Shown: positions 48,059-58,108, numbered from the stretch's first letter. The stretch: DNA of 64,000 bases from Thalassobaculum litoreum DSM 18839 (GCF_900102465.1 NZ_FNBW01000002.1:310001-374000); one strand, 5' to 3'. Notes: generated from the sequence alone by a model not told the origin. Numbers and translations: made by a program.

Positions 48059-48418
48059 CGGGTGTCTCCTCGTCGCTGTCGCAAGACCGTAGGAGAGATC
48101 AGCGCGCCGCGAAACCGCGTCGATGCGCGGAGCCCGGGGATGCGACGACCGCCGGAAAATTTCACCCCAACGGAGAAATTAACCAATATATCTAGGATTT
48201 TACGAATATAGGCAGCTGTAAAATCCTGGGCCTCGCATGATCCGATCAAAGCCGAGGATCGTATGATTGTATTCAACAATCCATTCCCTCGGCGGGCAGA
48301 GTAGTGCTAAGCACTCGGCGCCAATCTTCGCCCGTTCAACTTTCCCATCACCGCTCCGCCCAAGAGAGCAGCATGTGGCTGATCGGAACTCCGGAATACA
48401 CACACTAGGAGAGTTGCA
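48059..48418. promoter_or_regulatory. AT-rich control region with a perfect 10-bp dyad at 48194-48227
   Basis: This 360-base gap has no gene. It has the lowest GC of the window around 48165-48290. AGGATTTTAC (48194-48203) and GTAAAATCCT (48218-48227) form a perfect dyad with a 14-base spacer, and a second imperfect inverted repeat (GCCTCGCATGAT / CCGAGGATCG) follows at about 48229-48265. It precedes the chemoreceptor gene, whose regulation it probably serves. Confidence 0.45.
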
Positions 48419-50542
48419 TTGTTTGAGCTTCTGACCGGCGGTCTGGGCATGCGCTCGACTGGCGCGACTCTAGGCGCGCTGAGCAAATCACAGGCCATCA
48501 TCGAGTTCACCCCGAAAGGCAAGATCCTGCGGGCCAACAAGAACTTTCTGGACGCGATGGGCTACCGGCCGGGCGACGTCATCGGCAAACACCACTCGAT
48601 GTTTGTCAGCAAGGACTATGCGGGATCGAAGGAATACCGGGAATTCTGGGAGACGCTGGCCAAAGGTCAGTTCCTGCGCAGCGAATTCCGCCGGGTCCGC
48701 AAGGACGGCTCGGAGATCTGGCTGCAGGCTTCCTACAACCCGGTCAAGGGCTTGGGCGGGCGCGTGGTGAAGGTGGTGAAGCTGGCCACCGACATCACGG
48801 AGGAAAAGCGCCGCGCCGCCGAAGTCCAGGGGCAGATCAACGCCATCCGCCGGTCCCAGGCGGTGATCCATTTCGCGCTCGACGGCACGATCCTGGAAGC
48901 GAACGAGAATTTCCTGACGACCATGGGCTACTCGGCCGAGGAGGTCGTCGGCAAACACCACTCGATGTTTGTCGAAGACACCGAAAAGCACTCCGGCGAA
49001 TACAATCAGTTCTGGGATTCCCTCGGCCGCGGCGAATTCCATGAAGGGCAATTCCGGCGGCTGGCCAAGGGCGGGCGCGAGATCTGGATCCGCGCGACCT
49101 ACAACCCGATCCTCGATGCCGCCGGCCGGCCGTACAAGGTGGTCAAGTTCGCCTCCGACATCACCAGTTCCAAGCTGCGGTTCGCCGATGTCGAGGGCCA
49201 GATCGAGGCCATCAACAAATCCCAGGCGGTCATCGAGTTCGACCTCGACGGCACGATCCTGAAGGCCAACGAGAACTTCCTGAAGACCATGGGCTACTCG
49301 GCCGACGAGGTGGTCGGTCGACATCACCGGATGTTCGTGGCGCCGAACGAGGCCAAGGCCTCCGCCTATGAGAGTTTCTGGACCAATCTAGGCCTCGGCC
49401 ACTACCAGTCGGGTCAGTACAAGCGGATCGGCAAGGACGGCCAGGAGGTCTGGATCGAGGCTTCCTACAATCCCATCCTCGATATGAGCGGCCGGCCGTT
49501 CAAGGTGGTGAAATACGCCACGGACATCACCGCGGATATCCGCCAGAAAGAGCATTTCAACATCCTGTCCCTGGTCGCCAACGAGACCGACAATAGCGTC
49601 ATCATCACCGACGCGGAAGGCCGGATCGAGTATGTGAACGCCGGCTTCACCCGGCTCACCGGCTACGGCGCGGACGAGGCCATGGGCAAGATCCCGGGCC
49701 GGATGCTGCAGGGCGAGAACACCGATTCCGAGACGGTGCGGCGGATCCGCGAGAACCTGTCGTTGCGCAAGCCCTTCGTCGAAGAGATCCTGAACTACAC
49801 CAAGGACGGCCAGCCCCACTGGATCTCGCTGTCGATCAACCCGGTCTTCGACAAGACGGGCGAGCTCGAGCGCTATGTGTCGGTGCAGGTCGACATCACC
49901 GAGACGAAGCTGCGCGCCCTGGAAGCCGGCGCCCGGATCACCGCGATCGAGCAGTCGAACCTCGTCCTGGAATGGGACAGCGAGGGCCGGCTGTCGGCGG
50001 CGAACGAACTGGCCCTGAGCGCGCTCGGCGCGCGGTCGGTCGACGCCGCGCGGAGCATCGCCGGGCTGTCGCTCGACAGCCTGTTCGACCCGGCGGCACG
50101 CGATCAGCTCCATGCCGGAGAGGCCGTGGTGCGCGAACTGTCGGTGAATATCGACAACGCAGCCCGGCTCTATCTCGCCGCGACCGTCCAGCCGCTGCGC
50201 GACGTGCACGGCTCTCTGCAGCGGGTGGTCATGTACGCCACCGACACCACGGCAAGCCGGACCTCGATCGAGAAGACCCGGGAGATCATGGACGAGGTGC
50301 TGAACCGCATCCATGTCACCGCCGGCAACATCTCGGGCGTGTCGGAACAGACCAATCTGCTGGCCCTGAACGCCACGATCGAGGCGGCGCGGGCCGGGGA
50401 TGCGGGTCGCGGCTTCGCCGTCGTCGCCTCCGAGGTGAAGATCCTGGCGTCGCGCTCGGCCGAACTCTCCACGGAGATCGCCAGCCTGATCTCGGAGACC
50501 CAGCAGCAGATTGAGCAGTTCCGCTCCGGCACCAACGGGTGA
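48419..50542 (+). CDS. Soluble chemoreceptor with five PAS domains and a short MCP signalling hairpin
   Basis: The 707-residue protein starts with TTG behind AGGAG. Three near-identical PAS modules follow (about 20-140, 142-262, 264-375; each with SQA(I/V)IxF and GYxxxxVxGxHHxMFV), then a fourth (about 378-500) and a degenerate fifth PAS domain. The tip of the methyl-accepting signalling domain ([19 protein letters not shown] with [15 protein letters not shown]) lies near 640-690, with helices of only 35-40 residues on each side. There is no membrane helix and no HAMP, so it should act in the cytoplasm, like AerC-type receptors. No other chemotaxis gene is near. Confidence 0.93.
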   Translation: MFELLTGGLGMRSTGATLGALSKSQAIIEFTPKGKILRANKNFLDAMGYRPGDVIGKHHSMFVSKDYAGSKEYREFWETLAKGQFLRSEFRRVRKDGSEIWLQASYNPVKGLGGRVVKVVKLATDITEEKRRAAEVQGQINAIRRSQAVIHFALDGTILEANENFLTTMGYSAEEVVGKHHSMFVEDTEKHSGEYNQFWDSLGRGEFHEGQFRRLAKGGREIWIRATYNPILDAAGRPYKVVKFASDITSSKLRFADVEGQIEAINKSQAVIEFDLDGTILKANENFLKTMGYSADEVVGRHHRMFVAPNEAKASAYESFWTNLGLGHYQSGQYKRIGKDGQEVWIEASYNPILDMSGRPFKVVKYATDITADIRQKEHFNILSLVANETDNSVIITDAEGRIEYVNAGFTRLTGYGADEAMGKIPGRMLQGENTDSETVRRIRENLSLRKPFVEEILNYTKDGQPHWISLSINPVFDKTGELERYVSVQVDITETKLRALEAGARITAIEQSNLVLEWDSEGRLSAANELALSALGARSVDAARSIAGLSLDSLFDPAARDQLHAGEAVVRELSVNIDNAARLYLAATVQPLRDVHGSLQRVVMYATDTTASRTSIEKTREIMDEVLNRIHVTAGNISGVSEQTNLLALNATIEAARAGDAGRGFAVVASEVKILASRSAELSTEIASLISETQQQIEQFRSGTNG

Positions 50543-50553
50543 GCGGAACGCGA

Positions 50554-51363
50554 TCAGAGGCCGTCGAGGAAGGACTTCAGCGCGGCGTTATAGGCGGCGG
50601 TGTCCTCCAGATACGGCGCGTGGCCGACCCTCGGCAGGACGGCGGTGCGAACCCGCGCCGACCCGCGCGCCAGGGCATCCAGCAGAGCGCCGCTCAGATC
50701 TGGGGTGACCGTGCGATCCTCTTCCCCGGTCAGGACCAGGACCGGAAGCGACAGGGCGGCCAGGGCGTCGGCGTTGTCGGCCTCGGCGATCAGGCGCATG
50801 GCCTCCGCCAGCCCCTCGCGCCGGGTCTCCGCCGCGATGCCGGTCAGACGCTCGATGATCTCCGGGGCGCAGCCCGGCGCCGCCATGCTCTTCGCCCGCC
50901 GCGCGCCGTATTCCCGTGCCGGCAGGGTTTCCAGTTCCGTCAGACGGGCGAGATAGGGCTCGCTGAGCGGCGTGCCCGCCGGTTGGCGCCGGCCCAGCAG
51001 CGTGCAGGACAGGGCCAGCGCGCGCAGCCGGCCGGGATACGTGCCGGCGAAGCGTCCGGCGACGACGCCGCCCATCGAATGGCCGAGCAGAACGAAGGTC
51101 GGCAGATCCAGCGCGTCCACCAGTGCCGCCAGCGTCGCGGCATAGGCGTCCGCGGTCGGGGCGACCGTGTCGGACAGCCCGTATCCGGGCGCATCCCACG
51201 CGGTCACGCGCCACGAGCCGGAAAACGCTTCGATCTGCTCCTCCCAGGTGCGGGAATTTCCGGCGAGGCCGTGCAGCAGGACCAGATCGGGTCCGGATCC
51301 CGCCTGCCGGTACGAAATGCGGCCATGGTCGAGGTCGAGGGTCTGGCGGTCGGGGAAGGCCAT
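50554..51363 (-). CDS. Alpha/beta-hydrolase
   Basis: This 269-residue hydrolase has HG in LLHGLAGNSRTW, the nucleophile elbow GHSMGG, the DRTV region with the acid, and His in RVGHAPYLED. The family includes esterases, epoxide hydrolases and carbon-carbon hydrolases. The ATG at 51363 has GGAG ten bases upstream. The stop lies 11 bases from the end of the convergent chemoreceptor gene. Confidence 0.91.
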   Translation of the reverse strand: MAFPDRQTLDLDHGRISYRQAGSGPDLVLLHGLAGNSRTWEEQIEAFSGSWRVTAWDAPGYGLSDTVAPTADAYAATLAALVDALDLPTFVLLGHSMGGVVAGRFAGTYPGRLRALALSCTLLGRRQPAGTPLSEPYLARLTELETLPAREYGARRAKSMAAPGCAPEIIERLTGIAAETRREGLAEAMRLIAEADNADALAALSLPVLVLTGEEDRTVTPDLSGALLDALARGSARVRTAVLPRVGHAPYLEDTAAYNAALKSFLDGL

Positions 51364-51584
51364 GGGCGTCAACTCCGAAGAAGTCCGGCCCGTTCCGGGA
51401 GGCATTGAGGCGGGCTTTACCATCCGTAGAGCCAACCTGGCTCCCCATCAATGGCTTAACGCGCGCGCGCCCCATTTCCGCTGGGCGGGATTCGACGGTA
51501 ACGAATATGCAGCAATTTAAATTAATTAGTTCTTATGACTTGGCCCTTACGGTCCACAACAGATCGCGATTGGAGGATGTGCAG

Positions 51585-52229
51585 GTGCCGAACCCTGGGA
51601 CCAATAACCTTCAGTGTGGGGAGCTGTGCGCCGGCCGCAAGCTGCCCCTCGGAGAATACGTGCCTGCCTGCGCGTGCGACCGCGGCGACATCCCGGCGGC
51701 CTTTCCCAGGTTCGGCGACGACACGCTGAAGGGGTTCCTGCGGTACTGGCTGACGCTGTACGTCGACGGCCGCGTGCCCGAGCGCAAGGATTTCGACCCG
51801 ACGCGCGTCCCGTCCCTGCTGAGCCGCTTCTGGATCATTCAGCGCGAGCCCGGCACCGGCCGCTACAAGTTCCTGCTGGCCGGCGAGCAGATCCGCGCGC
51901 TGTTCAACCGCCGCGTGGCGGACATTTACGTGGACGACCTGTTCAAGGACCACGAGACGGAGATGCACCTCGCCCTGAGCGAGGTGATCGACACCCCGGC
52001 GATCCACTATGCGGTGGGGCCGCTCTACCGGGCCGGCATGTATCCCCTGCACACCGAGCGCCTGGCCCTGCCGATGGCGGAGGACGGCGTGGTGACGTCT
52101 GTCTACGGCGCGACGCTGTATCGCCGTCCGACCGCCGCGCCGAGCACCGACACCGAATTCATCGACGGCGCAAAGCCGATCGTTCTGCCGATCCGCAACC
52201 TGCCCTGCCCGGGCTGCCTGATGCTGTGA
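51585..52229 (+). CDS. PAS_5 (DUF1457) family protein
   Basis: The 214-residue protein has the PAS_5 signature: FLRYWLTLYVDGRVPERKDFDPTRVPSLLSRFWI followed by RYKFLLAGEQIRALFNRRV. Such single-domain PAS proteins are common in Rhodospirillales, with unknown ligand. The GTG at 51585 is preferred: GGAGG lies eight bases before it, whereas the ATG at 51507 has none and lies in an AT-rich promoter-like stretch (51500-51545). The N-terminus and C-terminus carry Cys pairs (ACACDRG, CPGC). Confidence 0.82.
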   Translation: MPNPGTNNLQCGELCAGRKLPLGEYVPACACDRGDIPAAFPRFGDDTLKGFLRYWLTLYVDGRVPERKDFDPTRVPSLLSRFWIIQREPGTGRYKFLLAGEQIRALFNRRVADIYVDDLFKDHETEMHLALSEVIDTPAIHYAVGPLYRAGMYPLHTERLALPMAEDGVVTSVYGATLYRRPTAAPSTDTEFIDGAKPIVLPIRNLPCPGCLML

Positions 52230-52314
52230 GGGGCTACCTCGACCGGCGCTGCCACACGGCGGGGCGAACCGCCCCCGCAAGGTCCGACGCCCGATAGCCG
52301 GGCCACCCTGGAAA

Positions 52315-52390
52315 TGGTGGGCCCGGCAGGATTCGAACCTGCGACAACACCGTTATGAGCGGCGCGTTCTGACCGCTGAACTACGGGCCC
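52315..52390 (-). tRNA. tRNA with anticodon CAU (Met elongator or Ile2)
   Basis: On the minus strand 76 bases fold as acceptor GGGCCCG with CGGGCCC, D arm GTTC/GAAC, anticodon stem CGCCG/CGGTG with loop CTCATAA (anticodon CAU), T arm GCAGG/CCTGC with loop TTCGAAT, discriminator A and encoded CCA. The acceptor stem is not that of an initiator. Elongator Met and lysidine-modified Ile2 cannot be told apart safely by eye. Confidence 0.93.
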
Positions 52391-52579
52391 CCGGCCGCGG
52401 CGCGAAGCCGCAACCTCCGCCACCACTTATCGTCGCGCTGTCGCCACATTGTCAACGCGCGTAACCGGATCGACCGCATCCGGGCCGCTTTCGTCGCCCG
52501 CATCGGGGCCGATGACAGGCGCCCCGGAACGGGACCCGGTGGCGCCGTCTCCCGGCCGCCCGGTTCCCACGGCACCGGA

Positions 52580-54094
52580 TCATCCGGCCATCAGCCGGTC
52601 GAAGACCGGATCCGGATCGTCGACCTCGACCAGCCGCCTGTCCTCGATCACCCAGATCCGCGTGGCGACGGCCCGCACGAAGGCGCGGTCGTGGCTGACC
52701 AGAAGGCAGGCGGCCTGGTGGCGGATCAGTTCCTCCTCCAGCATCTCCTGCCCTTCGATGTCCAGGTGGTTGGTCGGCTCGTCCAGCAGGAAGAAGTTCG
52801 GTTCCGTCTGACGAAGCAGCAGCATCGCCAACCGCGCCCGCTGACCGCCCGACAGACGGGCGATGGGGGCGGTTTGCGCATCGACGCCGATCCCCGCCCC
52901 GGCCAGTTGCGAACGCGCCACATGGTCGCTCAGCCCGCTGGACTGCTTGACCGCTTCCCACGGCGTGGCGAACCCGTCGAGCTGCGACAGCGCCTGGTTC
53001 GAATAGCCGAGCCTGAGGCTTGCCGCGCCGCGGATCTGCGGGTCCGCGTCCGACAGGGCGGCCCGCATCCGTTCGACCAGCCGGGTCTTGCCGCTGCCGT
53101 TCTCACCCAGCAGCGCCACCCGGTCGCCATTCTTGATCAGCGCCTTGCCGATCTTCACCAGCACGCGTCCGTCCGGCGTGGCGATCTCGGCCCCTTCCAC
53201 CGTGACAAGAGCCTTCGCATGGGTACCGCTTGCGGTCAGGCGGATGTTGCCGGCGGAGCGCTCGTGATGGGCGGGGCGAGCCCGCTCCTCCAGCCGGTCG
53301 GCCCGGTCGGAAAGTTGCTTGGTCTTCACCACCAGCAGGTCGGAGCCGGAGTTGATGCCGATGTTCTTCAGCTTGGCCGCCTGCTGGCGCAGGGTCTTCA
53401 CCTTGCGCATGTCGTTCTCGAACTGCCGGTCGCGGGCGGCATCGCGTTCCTCCAGCGCGTGCAGGGCGGCGGTGTACGACAGGGCGAAATCGGCGCTCTC
53501 CTGGGGGCGCAGGAAGAGGGTGCGGTTGGTCACATCGTCGAGAAACGCGCGGTCGTGACTGGCCGCCACCACGGCACAATCCCGCGGCAGGCCGGCCAGA
53601 AACCGCTCCAGCACGCCGATGCGACCGATATCCAGATGGTTCGTCGGCTCGTCCAGCAGCAGCAGGTCCGGCTCGACCACCGCCGCGCGGGCGAGCAGCA
53701 TGGTTCGCTGCCACCCGCCGGACAGACGGCCGACTGCGGTGTCCCGGGTCGCCTGCTCCACGGCGAGGTCCTCGAGCAGGATATCCACCCGCCAGCTTTC
53801 CGTGTCGGCGATCTCCGGCGCGAGCGCGTCGCGCACCGCATCGTACAGACTGAGGGACAGCAGGCGCTCGGGCGGATCCTGGGGAGCGAAGGCAACAACC
53901 AGCCCCCGGGAGCGCGTGACGCCGCCGGTGGTGGCGTCCTCCCCGCCGGCCAGGATGCGCAGCAGGGAGGACTTGCCGCGCCCGTTGGCGGCGACAAGGC
54001 CGAGGCGGTCGCCCCGGGCGATCGAGAGGTCGAGCCCGGCGAACAGGGGCTCGGCGCGAATCAGGGAAAGGTCTTTGACGGCGATCAGGGACAT
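52580..54094 (-). CDS. ABC-F family ATPase (Uup/YheS-like)
   Basis: The 504-residue protein has two ATPase domains and no membrane helices: Walker A ANGRGKSS and GENGSGKT, signatures LSGGWQR and LSGGQRAR, and two DEPTNHLDI Walker B/D-loop segments. The linker between them (about 220-300) is charged and helical. ABC-F proteins act on ribosomes. Compared with Uup it lacks a C-terminal coiled-coil domain. A separate promoter is likely; the gap 52391-52579 holds no gene. Confidence 0.92.
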   Translation of the reverse strand: MSLIAVKDLSLIRAEPLFAGLDLSIARGDRLGLVAANGRGKSSLLRILAGGEDATTGGVTRSRGLVVAFAPQDPPERLLSLSLYDAVRDALAPEIADTESWRVDILLEDLAVEQATRDTAVGRLSGGWQRTMLLARAAVVEPDLLLLDEPTNHLDIGRIGVLERFLAGLPRDCAVVAASHDRAFLDDVTNRTLFLRPQESADFALSYTAALHALEERDAARDRQFENDMRKVKTLRQQAAKLKNIGINSGSDLLVVKTKQLSDRADRLEERARPAHHERSAGNIRLTASGTHAKALVTVEGAEIATPDGRVLVKIGKALIKNGDRVALLGENGSGKTRLVERMRAALSDADPQIRGAASLRLGYSNQALSQLDGFATPWEAVKQSSGLSDHVARSQLAGAGIGVDAQTAPIARLSGGQRARLAMLLLRQTEPNFFLLDEPTNHLDIEGQEMLEEELIRHQAACLLVSHDRAFVRAVATRIWVIEDRRLVEVDDPDPVFDRLMAG

Positions 54095-54362
54095 GACGGT
54101 CTCATCGGAAGTCAGGATGGCGCGACACGCGCGCCGGAGAGGCTGACGGATGAGACGGCGATGCGTTTCCCGGTCAGCCCCGCGAGATCAGGCGCGGGGC
54201 GTGGACAGGTCCTCGGGTACGGTCATGGAAGCGCTGGTAGAGCACCGGCTTCCCCCTTCTTTCTTCGGCATCAGGGACACCGATTGATAGCCACACCGGC
54301 GCATCGTGACAAGCCGAACGTGCGACCGACACAAAACTGCAAAATAGGTCTGCATCACTGAC

Positions 54363-54414
54363 CTTTGCTGCGATGCACAATTTCCCTTGTGCATCGCAGC
54401 AAAGAGGCTATCTT
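54363..54414 (+). promoter_or_regulatory. Perfect 18-bp-arm palindrome overlapping a likely sigma-70 promoter
   Basis: CTTTGCTGCGATGCACAA (54363-54380) and its exact complement (54387-54404) are separated by TTTCCC. TTGTGC at 54387-54392 and TATCTT at 54409-54414 make a -35/-10 pair with a 16-base spacer, so the palindrome covers the -35. Each arm itself contains TGC...GCA half-sites like those reported for PhaR-type regulators, which is a weak resemblance. No T-run follows the stem, which argues against a terminator. The rest of 54095-54522 holds nothing else I can support. Confidence 0.6.
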
Positions 54415-54522
54415 CAGCGTCAGGACGTAATCGCGTGAGCCGTCGAGAAACGATGGTCAGGGGAGCAATAAGAAGCCTAGATCCGGGAGGTGGACGTCTG
54501 CCAACACACCAAGGTGATCCAC

Positions 54523-54789
54523 ATGCATCCCTATACCGCGCAGGAAAACGAGTGGCTGTCCGGCCGCAATGCTAGCGAAGCCTCGGCCAGCAGCGCCTCT
54601 GTCCCCCCTCTCACCAAGCCGGTCGCCGTGATCGACGACGCCGTGATCCGCATGCACATGCGCCGCGGCGAGCGCATGCGCGCCGAGGAAGTCCGGCGCT
54701 GTGTCGTGGGCCTGTTCCGGCTGCCCATCATCGGCCTTCGGGCGCTGGGCGCCTATCTGAACCCGCCCGCCGCCAAGCCGCACCACTGA
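54523..54789 (+). CDS. Small uncharacterised protein downstream of the palindromic promoter
   Basis: I do not recognise this 88-residue protein. The N-terminal half is Ser/Ala-rich and polar; the second half (VIRMHMRRGERMRAEEVRRC followed by VVGLFRLPIIGLRALGAYL) is basic and then amphipathic or hydrophobic, as in membrane-associated small proteins. ATG 54523 follows AAGGTG at seven bases. It is a stand-alone gene between the ABC-F gene and panC. Confidence 0.65.
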   Translation: MHPYTAQENEWLSGRNASEASASSASVPPLTKPVAVIDDAVIRMHMRRGERMRAEEVRRCVVGLFRLPIIGLRALGAYLNPPAAKPHH

Positions 54790-54920
54790 GCGGCAACACC
54801 CCGTCGCATCCGCCCCGGCCAGTGTCGGGGCGGTATGCGGGGGCGGTATGCGGAACGGGGCATCACGTCATGCGCAGTCGGAGACTGTTCGCCCGCCGAC
54901 CGGTTTGATAGACCGGCGCC

Positions 54921-55820
54921 ATGACCCAGACCCCCGCCCCCGGGGCCGCCTCCCGCTCGCCGAAGGATGAGCCGGTCGTCGCCCGCACAATTGCCGATCT
55001 CCGCTCCCTCGTCGCCGCATGGCGCCGCGCGGGACTATCGGTCGGCCTCGTCCCCACCATGGGTGCCCTGCATGCCGGGCATCTGAGCCTGGTGGCCGCC
55101 TCCCAGGACGTCTGCGACCGCACCATCGTGTCGATCTTCGTCAATCCGAAGCAGTTCGCGCCGGGCGAGGATCTGGACACCTATCCGCGCACCTGGGATA
55201 GCGATCTGGCCGCCCTGCGCGACGTCGGCGCCCATGCGGTCTTCGCGCCGATCCCGTCCGAAGTGTACCCGGCGGGTCATGCCACCACGGTCTCCGTCGC
55301 CAACCTGACCGACTGTCTCGACGGCATCGCCCGCCCCGGCTTCTTCGACGGGGTGGCCACGGTGGTCGCCAAGCTGTTTCTGCAGTCCGGCGCCGACAAG
55401 GCGTTCTTCGGCGAGAAGGACTTCCAGCAGTTCCTGGTGGTCCGCCGCATGGCCGCAGATCTGGACATACCCATCGACGTCATCGGCTGCCCGACCGTGC
55501 GCGAGGCCGACGGGCTCGCCCTGTCGTCGCGCAACACTTACCTCTCCGCCGCCGAACGCGCCCAGGCGCCGCGGCTGCACCAGGAGATGGTGAAGGTGGC
55601 CCATCGCATCCGCTCAGGCGACGGGGACATCTCCGCCGCCTGCGCCGATGCGATCGCCGCCCTGTCCGCCGAGGGCTTCGGGCCGATCGACTATATCGAG
55701 CTGCGCGACGCCGAGACCCTGGCCGCCCTCACCGGCACCGATCCGGTCATCCGTCCGGCCCGCCTGTTCGCCGCCGCCCGTCTGGGCGAAACCCGGCTGA
55801 TCGACAATATCGGGGTGTGA
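54921..55820 (+). CDS. panC: Pantoate-beta-alanine ligase
   Basis: PanC joins pantoate and beta-alanine with ATP to pantothenate in coenzyme A synthesis. The 299-residue protein has the HIGH-type PTMGALHAGHLSLV motif, FVNPKQFAPGEDLDTYPR, the GEKDFQQ motif and the KMSKS-like LSSRNTYL. The N-terminal extension of about 20 residues is not conserved. No panB or panD is adjacent. Confidence 0.97.
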   Translation: MTQTPAPGAASRSPKDEPVVARTIADLRSLVAAWRRAGLSVGLVPTMGALHAGHLSLVAASQDVCDRTIVSIFVNPKQFAPGEDLDTYPRTWDSDLAALRDVGAHAVFAPIPSEVYPAGHATTVSVANLTDCLDGIARPGFFDGVATVVAKLFLQSGADKAFFGEKDFQQFLVVRRMAADLDIPIDVIGCPTVREADGLALSSRNTYLSAAERAQAPRLHQEMVKVAHRIRSGDGDISAACADAIAALSAEGFGPIDYIELRDAETLAALTGTDPVIRPARLFAAARLGETRLIDNIGV

Positions 55821-55908
55821 GTCGCCCCCTTCCGCCGCCAACGCCTGCCCTCTATAACCGCGGACAAGGTCTTAAGAGAGCCAATCGACACGCGGGAGGA
55901 CAGGCGGC

Positions 55909-56973
55909 ATGGCCGAGAAGTTGAAGATCGCGGTGATTCCGGGCGACGGCATCGGCTGGGAAGTCGTGCCCGAGGGCATCAAGGTGCTGGAGGCCGTCGG
56001 CGCCAAGCACGGCCTGGAGTACGACTTCACCGAGTTCGACTGGAGCTGCGAGCGCTTCCACAAGACCGGCAAGTTCATGCCTGATGACGGGCTGGAGCAG
56101 CTCAAGACCCACGACTCGATCTTCCTCGGCGCCGTCGGCTTCCCCGGCGTGCCGGATCACGTTTCCCTGTGGTCCCTGCTGATCCCGATCCGCCGGTCGA
56201 TGAACCAGTACATCAACCTGCGCCCGGTGCGGATGATGAAGGGCATGAAGTGCCCGCTGGCCGGCCGCGGCCCCGAGGACATCGACTTCTGGGTCGTGCG
56301 CGAGAACAACGAGGGCGAATACTCCGAGATCGGCGGCCGCCTGTTCCAGGGCACCGACAACGAGATGGCCATGCAGGAGACGGTCATGACCCGCAAGGGC
56401 TGCGACCGGGTCATGCGCTACGCCTTCGACCTGTGCCAGCGGGTCGGCAAGAAGAAGGTCACCTCGGCCACCAAGTCGAACGGCATCATCCACACCATGC
56501 CGTTCTGGGACGAGCGCTTCGAGGCGATCGCCAAGGAATACCCGGACATCGCCACCGACAAGTTCCACATCGATATCCTGACCGCGCAGTTCGTGCTGCA
56601 TCCGGACTGGTTCGACGTGGTGGTCGGCTCCAACCTGTTCGGCGACATCCTGTCCGATCTCGGCCCGGCCGTGGCCGGCTCCATCGGCATCGCGCCCTCG
56701 GCCAACATCAATCCGGAGGGCGACTATCCCTCCATGTTCGAGCCGGTGCACGGCTCCGCTCCGGACATCGCCGGCAAGGGGATCGCCAACCCGATCGGCC
56801 AGATCTGGTCCGGGGCGATGATGCTGGAGCATCTCGGCCATCAGGCGGCGGCCGACGACATCGTCAAGGCGATCGAAACCGTGCTGTCCGAGGCCGGCCC
56901 GAAGACCCCGGATATCGGCGGTCAGGCGGCGACCAAGGATCTGGGCGATGCGATCGCGGCTGCCGTGAAGTGA
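55909..56973 (+). CDS. Tartrate dehydrogenase / beta-decarboxylating isopropylmalate dehydrogenase-like enzyme
   Basis: The 354-residue protein has the Mg/NAD-dependent decarboxylating dehydrogenase fold: [10 protein letters not shown] at the start, [10 protein letters not shown] for the carboxylate site, [13 protein letters not shown], and [20 protein letters not shown] with the metal-binding Asp residues. The [21 protein letters not shown] segment matches tartrate/D-malate dehydrogenase more than LeuB. It is followed by a PLP enzyme whose GTG overlaps its stop (GTGA). Confidence 0.9.
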   Translation: MAEKLKIAVIPGDGIGWEVVPEGIKVLEAVGAKHGLEYDFTEFDWSCERFHKTGKFMPDDGLEQLKTHDSIFLGAVGFPGVPDHVSLWSLLIPIRRSMNQYINLRPVRMMKGMKCPLAGRGPEDIDFWVVRENNEGEYSEIGGRLFQGTDNEMAMQETVMTRKGCDRVMRYAFDLCQRVGKKKVTSATKSNGIIHTMPFWDERFEAIAKEYPDIATDKFHIDILTAQFVLHPDWFDVVVGSNLFGDILSDLGPAVAGSIGIAPSANINPEGDYPSMFEPVHGSAPDIAGKGIANPIGQIWSGAMMLEHLGHQAAADDIVKAIETVLSEAGPKTPDIGGQAATKDLGDAIAAAVK

Positions 56974-58103
56974 GCGCGCCAGAATTGACCGCCTATGTCA
57001 CCCGCGACGGCGCCCATCGCTATCCGGTCGACACGCCGATCTGGCGGTGCCCCGAAACCGGGGCGCCGGTCAACCTCACCGAGGGCGAGGGCCTGAGCCG
57101 GGGCGACATCGACACGACCGAGCGCTCGCTGTGGCGCTACGCGGCGGCGATCCGGGTCGACAAGGCGTCCCGGGTGCCGCTGGGCGAGGGCTGCACCCCG
57201 CTGATCCCCATGGCGCTGGAGGGCGGCAATGTCCGCCTGAAGCTGGAATCCCTGATGCCCAGCGGCTCGTTCAAGGACCGCGGCATGGCGGTGCTCGTCG
57301 CCTACCTGAAAGCCCACGGCATCAGCGAGGTGATGCTCGACAGTTCCGGCAACGCCGCCGGCTCGCTGGCCTGCTATGCCGGCGCGTCGGGGATCAAATG
57401 CACGGTGCTGGTGCCGGCCAGGACCTCTGCCGCCAAGGTGGCGCAGATGCGGGCCTATGGGGCCGTGGTCGAGCTGGTCGAAGGCACCCGCCAGGACGTG
57501 GCTGCCAAGGCGCTGAAGCTGGCCGAGGCGGGCGTGTTCTACGCCTCCCACAACTGGCAGCCGTTCTTCATCGAAGGTACGAAGACTCTGGCCTACGAGA
57601 TCTGGGAACAGTCCGGCTTCACCGTGCCGGACAACATCGTGATCCCGGTCGGCTATGGCTCCAACCTGCTGGGCTGCCGGATCGGCTTCGACGAGTTGAA
57701 GCGGCGCGGCGAGATCGACCGGGTGCCGCGCCTGTTCGCCGCCCAGCCGGCCAATGTCGGCGCCCTGGTCCGGGCGTTCGTGGCGAATGCCGACACGCCG
57801 GTCGACTTCACCCCGCAGCCCACCATCGCCGAGGGCGTGGCCGCCGCCAAGCTGGTGCGCACGGCCGAATGCGTCGCCGCCCTGCGGGATACCGGCGGCG
57901 GAGCCGTGGCCGTCGCCGAGGAGAAGATCCTGCCGGCGGTCCGCATGCTGGCGTCCAAGGGCGCGCTGGTGGAGCCGTCCTGCGCGCTCGCCGCCACCGG
58001 CTACGACCAGCTCGTCGCCGACGGGACGATTTCCCCGGACCAGGACACGGTGGTGGTGATGACCGGCAACGGGCTGAAGAGCCTCGACGCCCTGATGGAG
58101 TAG
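56970..58103 (+). CDS. Threonine synthase-like PLP enzyme
   Basis: The 377-residue protein is a fold-type II pyridoxal-phosphate enzyme. The cofactor lysine is in PSGSFKDRG, with LDSSGNAAGSLACYAG and the C-terminal PVGYGSNLLG segments. An N-terminal C-x2-TGAPV part resembles the mini zinc-less region of threonine synthases and cysteate-synthase-like enzymes. It starts with GTG overlapping the previous stop, and a MaoC-like gene follows after 5 bases. Not in a thr operon, so a specialised substrate is likely. Confidence 0.85.
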   Translation: MSAPELTAYVTRDGAHRYPVDTPIWRCPETGAPVNLTEGEGLSRGDIDTTERSLWRYAAAIRVDKASRVPLGEGCTPLIPMALEGGNVRLKLESLMPSGSFKDRGMAVLVAYLKAHGISEVMLDSSGNAAGSLACYAGASGIKCTVLVPARTSAAKVAQMRAYGAVVELVEGTRQDVAAKALKLAEAGVFYASHNWQPFFIEGTKTLAYEIWEQSGFTVPDNIVIPVGYGSNLLGCRIGFDELKRRGEIDRVPRLFAAQPANVGALVRAFVANADTPVDFTPQPTIAEGVAAAKLVRTAECVAALRDTGGGAVAVAEEKILPAVRMLASKGALVEPSCALAATGYDQLVADGTISPDQDTVVVMTGNGLKSLDALME

Positions 58104-58108
58104 GCCGC

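Noticed and set aside
54188-54394. 68-codon minus-strand frame in the gap before the small gene
   Set aside because: Codon use is not coding-like and there is no recognisable domain or ribosome site; half of it lies in the palindrome.
54387-54414. Rho-independent terminator at the 54363 palindrome
   Set aside because: No T-run follows the right arm on either strand and promoter elements overlap it.
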